From NCBI RefSeq assembly GCF_025403405.1, contig NZ_JANEZT010000014.1, positions 1-37,874 on the forward strand: 37,874 bases of DNA, read 5' to 3'. Position numbers and translations under genes: made by a program. This document shows positions 35,650 to 37,874 of the stretch, in pieces. Under the pieces are notes generated by a model. The model ran no database searches. It was not told the DNA's origin and worked only from the letters and a program-made list of their open reading frames with translations. Positions within the stretch are counted from its first letter, which is position 1. The number at the start of each line of letters is the position of its first letter. The DNA comes from Frankia tisae. GTDB lineage: Bacteria; Actinomycetota; Actinomycetes; Frankiales; Frankiaceae.

Positions 35650-37874
35650 ATGAGCACTCTGTTCGGTGAGTCCCCCCGTGCCTTCGGCGAGTCGGCCGCG
35701 GGCGCCGGCGGCGGCGTGCCCTATGACCTGTTCGGTCCGGCGGTGCTCGCCCCATCCGCAGGCGGCGACGCGGGCGGTGGGGCGCCCCGGCTCGACGCCG
35801 AGGGCCTGCTCGACGGGCTCAACCCGCAGCAGCGGGCCGCGGTGGTGCACATCGGCGCGCCGCTGCTGGTCGTGGCGGGCGCGGGTTCCGGCAAGACCCG
35901 GGTGCTGGCCCACCGCATCGCCTACCTGCTGGCGGCTCGGGGCGTCCGTCCCGGAGAGGTCCTGGCAATCACGTTCACGAACAAGGCCGCAGCCGAGATG
36001 CGGGAGCGGGTCGGTGCGCTGGTCGGCCCGCGGGCGCGGGCGATGTGGGTCAGCACGTTCCACTCGGCCTGCGTGCGCATCCTGCGGTCGGAGGCGAAGC
36101 GGCTCGGCTACGGGTCCTCCTTCTCCATCTACGACGCCGCGGACGCGCAGCGACTGATCACGATGGTCACCCGGGATCTCGACCTCGACCCGAAGCGACA
36201 CCCCGCGCGCGGCCTGGCCGCGCAGATCAGCAACCTGAAGAACGAGCTGATCGACTGGGAGGCCGCGCGGGATCGGGCGAGCAGCCACCAGGAGCGCACC
36301 GTCGCCGAGGTCTACGCCGCCTACCAACAGCGGCTGGCCCAGGCCAACGCGCTCGACTTCGATGACCTGATCATGATGACGGTCAACGTGCTCCAGGCGT
36401 TCCCCGACGTGGCCGAGCACTACCGGCGCCGGTTCCGGCACGTGCTGGTCGACGAGTACCAGGACACCAACCACGCCCAGTACGTCCTCGTGCGGGAACT
36501 CGTCGGTCAGCCCGCGCACGTCGGTGCCGACGCCCCGGCGGCGCCGGCGGACCCGCCGGTCTCGACCGCCACGTGGGCGTCGGGCGCCGTGCCGCCCGCG
36601 GAGCTCTGCGTCGTCGGCGACGCCGACCAGTCGATCTACGCCTTCCGTGGGGCGAACATCCGCAACATCGTGGAGTTCGAGGAGGATTTCCCCAGCGCCG
36701 CGGTGATCCTGCTGGAGCAGAACTACCGCTCCACCCAGACCATCCTGTCCGCCGCGAACGCGGTGATCGCGCGCAACAACCAGCGCAAGGCGAAGCGGCT
36801 GTGGTCCGACGCCGGCGACGGAGAGAAGATCGTCGGCTTCGTCGCCGACAACGAGCACGACGAGGCCGCCTTCGTCGCCGAGGAGGTCGACCGGCTCACC
36901 GACGCGGGGCTGGCCCGGCCCGCGGACGTCGCGGTGTTCTACCGGACCAACGCGCAGAGCCGCGTCTTCGAGGAGATCTTCGTCCGGGTCGGGCTGCCCT
37001 ACCGGGTCGTCGGCGGGGTGCGCTTCTACGAGCGTCGAGAGATCCGCGACCTTCTTGCCTACCTGCGAGTGCTGGTCAACCCGAACGACACGGTGAACCT
37101 GCGCCGCATCCTCAACGTGCCGCGGCGTGGCATCGGGGATCGGGCGGAGGCGGCGTTGGCCGGCTTCGCCGAGGTCGAGCGGATCGGCTTCGCCGCGGCG
37201 CTGGAGCGCGTCGGCGAGGTGCCGGGGATCGCCACCCGCTCGGCGAAGGCCGTGCGTGAGTTCGCGGCGTTGCTCACCGAGCTGCGCGCGGTCGAGGCGA
37301 ACGGGCCGGTGGCCGTCGTCGAGGCGGTCCTCGAACGCACCGGTTACCTTTCCGAGCTCGTCGCGGAGGACACGGTGGAGGCCCAGGGGCGGGTCGAGAA
37401 CCTCCAGGAACTGGTCGGGGTCGTCCAGGAATTCACCGAGCGCAGTCCAGAGGGCACTCTCGCCGAGTTTCTCGAGCAGGTCTCGCTGGTCGCCGACGCC
37501 GATCAGATCCCCACCGACGACGGCTCCGATGGCGTCGTCACCCTCATGACCCTGCACAGCGCCAAGGGCCTGGAGTTCCCCGTCGTCTTCCTCACCGGCC
37601 TGGAGGACGGCGTCTTCCCCCATCTGCGGACCCTGGGCGACCCCACCCAGCTGGAGGAGGAACGCCGGTTGGCCTACGTGGGGGTCACCCGGGCCCGCTC
37701 CCGGCTGTATCTGACCCGTTCCGTCGTCCGCAGTGCCTGGGGGCAGCCGGCCTACAACCCGCCGTCGAGGTTCCTCGGCGAGGTGCCCGACGCGCTGGTC
37801 GACTGGCGCCGTCTCGTCGAGGCGGCGCCGGAGCCGGCCGCCCGGCCCTGGGGTGGCTCCGGCGGGTTCGGGTC
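35650..37874 (+). CDS. pcrA: ATP-dependent DNA helicase PcrA/UvrD, partial
   Basis: The superfamily 1A helicase unwinds DNA 3' to 5' in nucleotide excision repair and replication. From the ATG at 35650 the frame is open for 741 codons and runs off the window. Motifs in order: Q motif LNPQQRAAV (58-66), Walker A AGAGSGKT (76-83), Ia ITFTNKAAAEMRERV, II VLVDEYQDTN (about 265-275), III VVGDADQSIYAFRGA, IV LEQNYRSTQTIL, V VVTLMTLHSAKGLEFPVVF and VI RRLAYVGVTRARSRLYL. A nonconserved leader of about 50 residues (LFGESPRAFGES...) and an Ala/Pro-rich insertion between motifs II and III (about residues 285-315) are unusual. The C-terminal part beyond motif VI is outside the window. Confidence 0.95.
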   Translation, partial: MSTLFGESPRAFGESAAGAGGGVPYDLFGPAVLAPSAGGDAGGGAPRLDAEGLLDGLNPQQRAAVVHIGAPLLVVAGAGSGKTRVLAHRIAYLLAARGVRPGEVLAITFTNKAAAEMRERVGALVGPRARAMWVSTFHSACVRILRSEAKRLGYGSSFSIYDAADAQRLITMVTRDLDLDPKRHPARGLAAQISNLKNELIDWEAARDRASSHQERTVAEVYAAYQQRLAQANALDFDDLIMMTVNVLQAFPDVAEHYRRRFRHVLVDEYQDTNHAQYVLVRELVGQPAHVGADAPAAPADPPVSTATWASGAVPPAELCVVGDADQSIYAFRGANIRNIVEFEEDFPSAAVILLEQNYRSTQTILSAANAVIARNNQRKAKRLWSDAGDGEKIVGFVADNEHDEAAFVAEEVDRLTDAGLARPADVAVFYRTNAQSRVFEEIFVRVGLPYRVVGGVRFYERREIRDLLAYLRVLVNPNDTVNLRRILNVPRRGIGDRAEAALAGFAEVERIGFAAALERVGEVPGIATRSAKAVREFAALLTELRAVEANGPVAVVEAVLERTGYLSELVAEDTVEAQGRVENLQELVGVVQEFTERSPEGTLAEFLEQVSLVADADQIPTDDGSDGVVTLMTLHSAKGLEFPVVFLTGLEDGVFPHLRTLGDPTQLEEERRLAYVGVTRARSRLYLTRSVVRSAWGQPAYNPPSRFLGEVPDALVDWRRLVEAAPEPAARPWGGSGGFG

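Noticed and set aside
34183..37623. 1146-codon open frame on the minus strand opposite the dehydratase and pcrA
   Set aside because: It is the antisense shadow of two clear enzymes in high-GC DNA: no domain pattern, no ribosome site, and it spans two genes and their promoter.

Overview
The window reads as chromosomal DNA of a high-GC actinobacterium, most likely a Frankia-type organism. A WhiB protein and a His-tailed GroEL1 point to Actinobacteria. So do a Streptomyces/Frankia-type conservon (cvnABCD), GTG starts, apparently leaderless promoters and strong codon-position GC bias. The genus is an inference from gene content and the many Pro/Gly-rich proteins. Much of the order matches the alr-tsaE-tsaB-rimI-groES-groEL-whiB-DUF5319-guaB-guaB3-guaA block known from Mycobacterium and Streptomyces.

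Region by region. 1-1700: a SWIM zinc-finger protein (minus strand, cut by the window edge) and a divergent PadR regulator with a palindromic candidate operator. 1781-4995: acpS, nnr (NAD(P)HX repair) and alr. 5047-7005: a small minus-strand protein ending in a Cys/Gly motif, then a ZTP (pfl) riboswitch with a hairpin over the Shine-Dalgarno, then glyA. 7146-10410: an alpha/beta hydrolase, tsaE, tsaB and rimI; tsaD, the usual next gene, is absent. 10446-12208: an azoR-type flavin reductase divergent from a MarR regulator, and a small conserved protein. 12358-14676: CIRCE-controlled groES and groEL1, separated by a 16-bp perfect hairpin and closed by a 40-bp perfect palindrome. 14858-16487: a WhiB3-like regulator, an 889-base stretch with no convincing gene where relatives carry sigD, and a DUF5319 protein. 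16832-19955: guaB and guaB3. 20147-24863: two large single-pass membrane proteins with disordered cytoplasmic parts. 24999-31867: a Tat-type lipoprotein solute receptor convergent with cvnABCD. 32298-37874: guaA, a threonine dehydratase without an ACT domain, and pcrA/uvrD running off the right edge.

Functionally the window combines GMP synthesis (guaB, guaA), one-carbon and purine-linked glycine metabolism (glyA under a ZTP sensor), cell-wall D-alanine supply (alr), part of the tRNA t6A machinery (tsaE, tsaB), chaperonins and an envelope-sensing module (conservon and lipoprotein). Short -10-like motifs sit 6-7 nt before the start codons of alr, tsaB, the marR gene, the DUF5319 gene and guaA, suggesting leaderless transcripts. 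No tRNA, rRNA, CRISPR array, insertion sequence or phage gene was seen.
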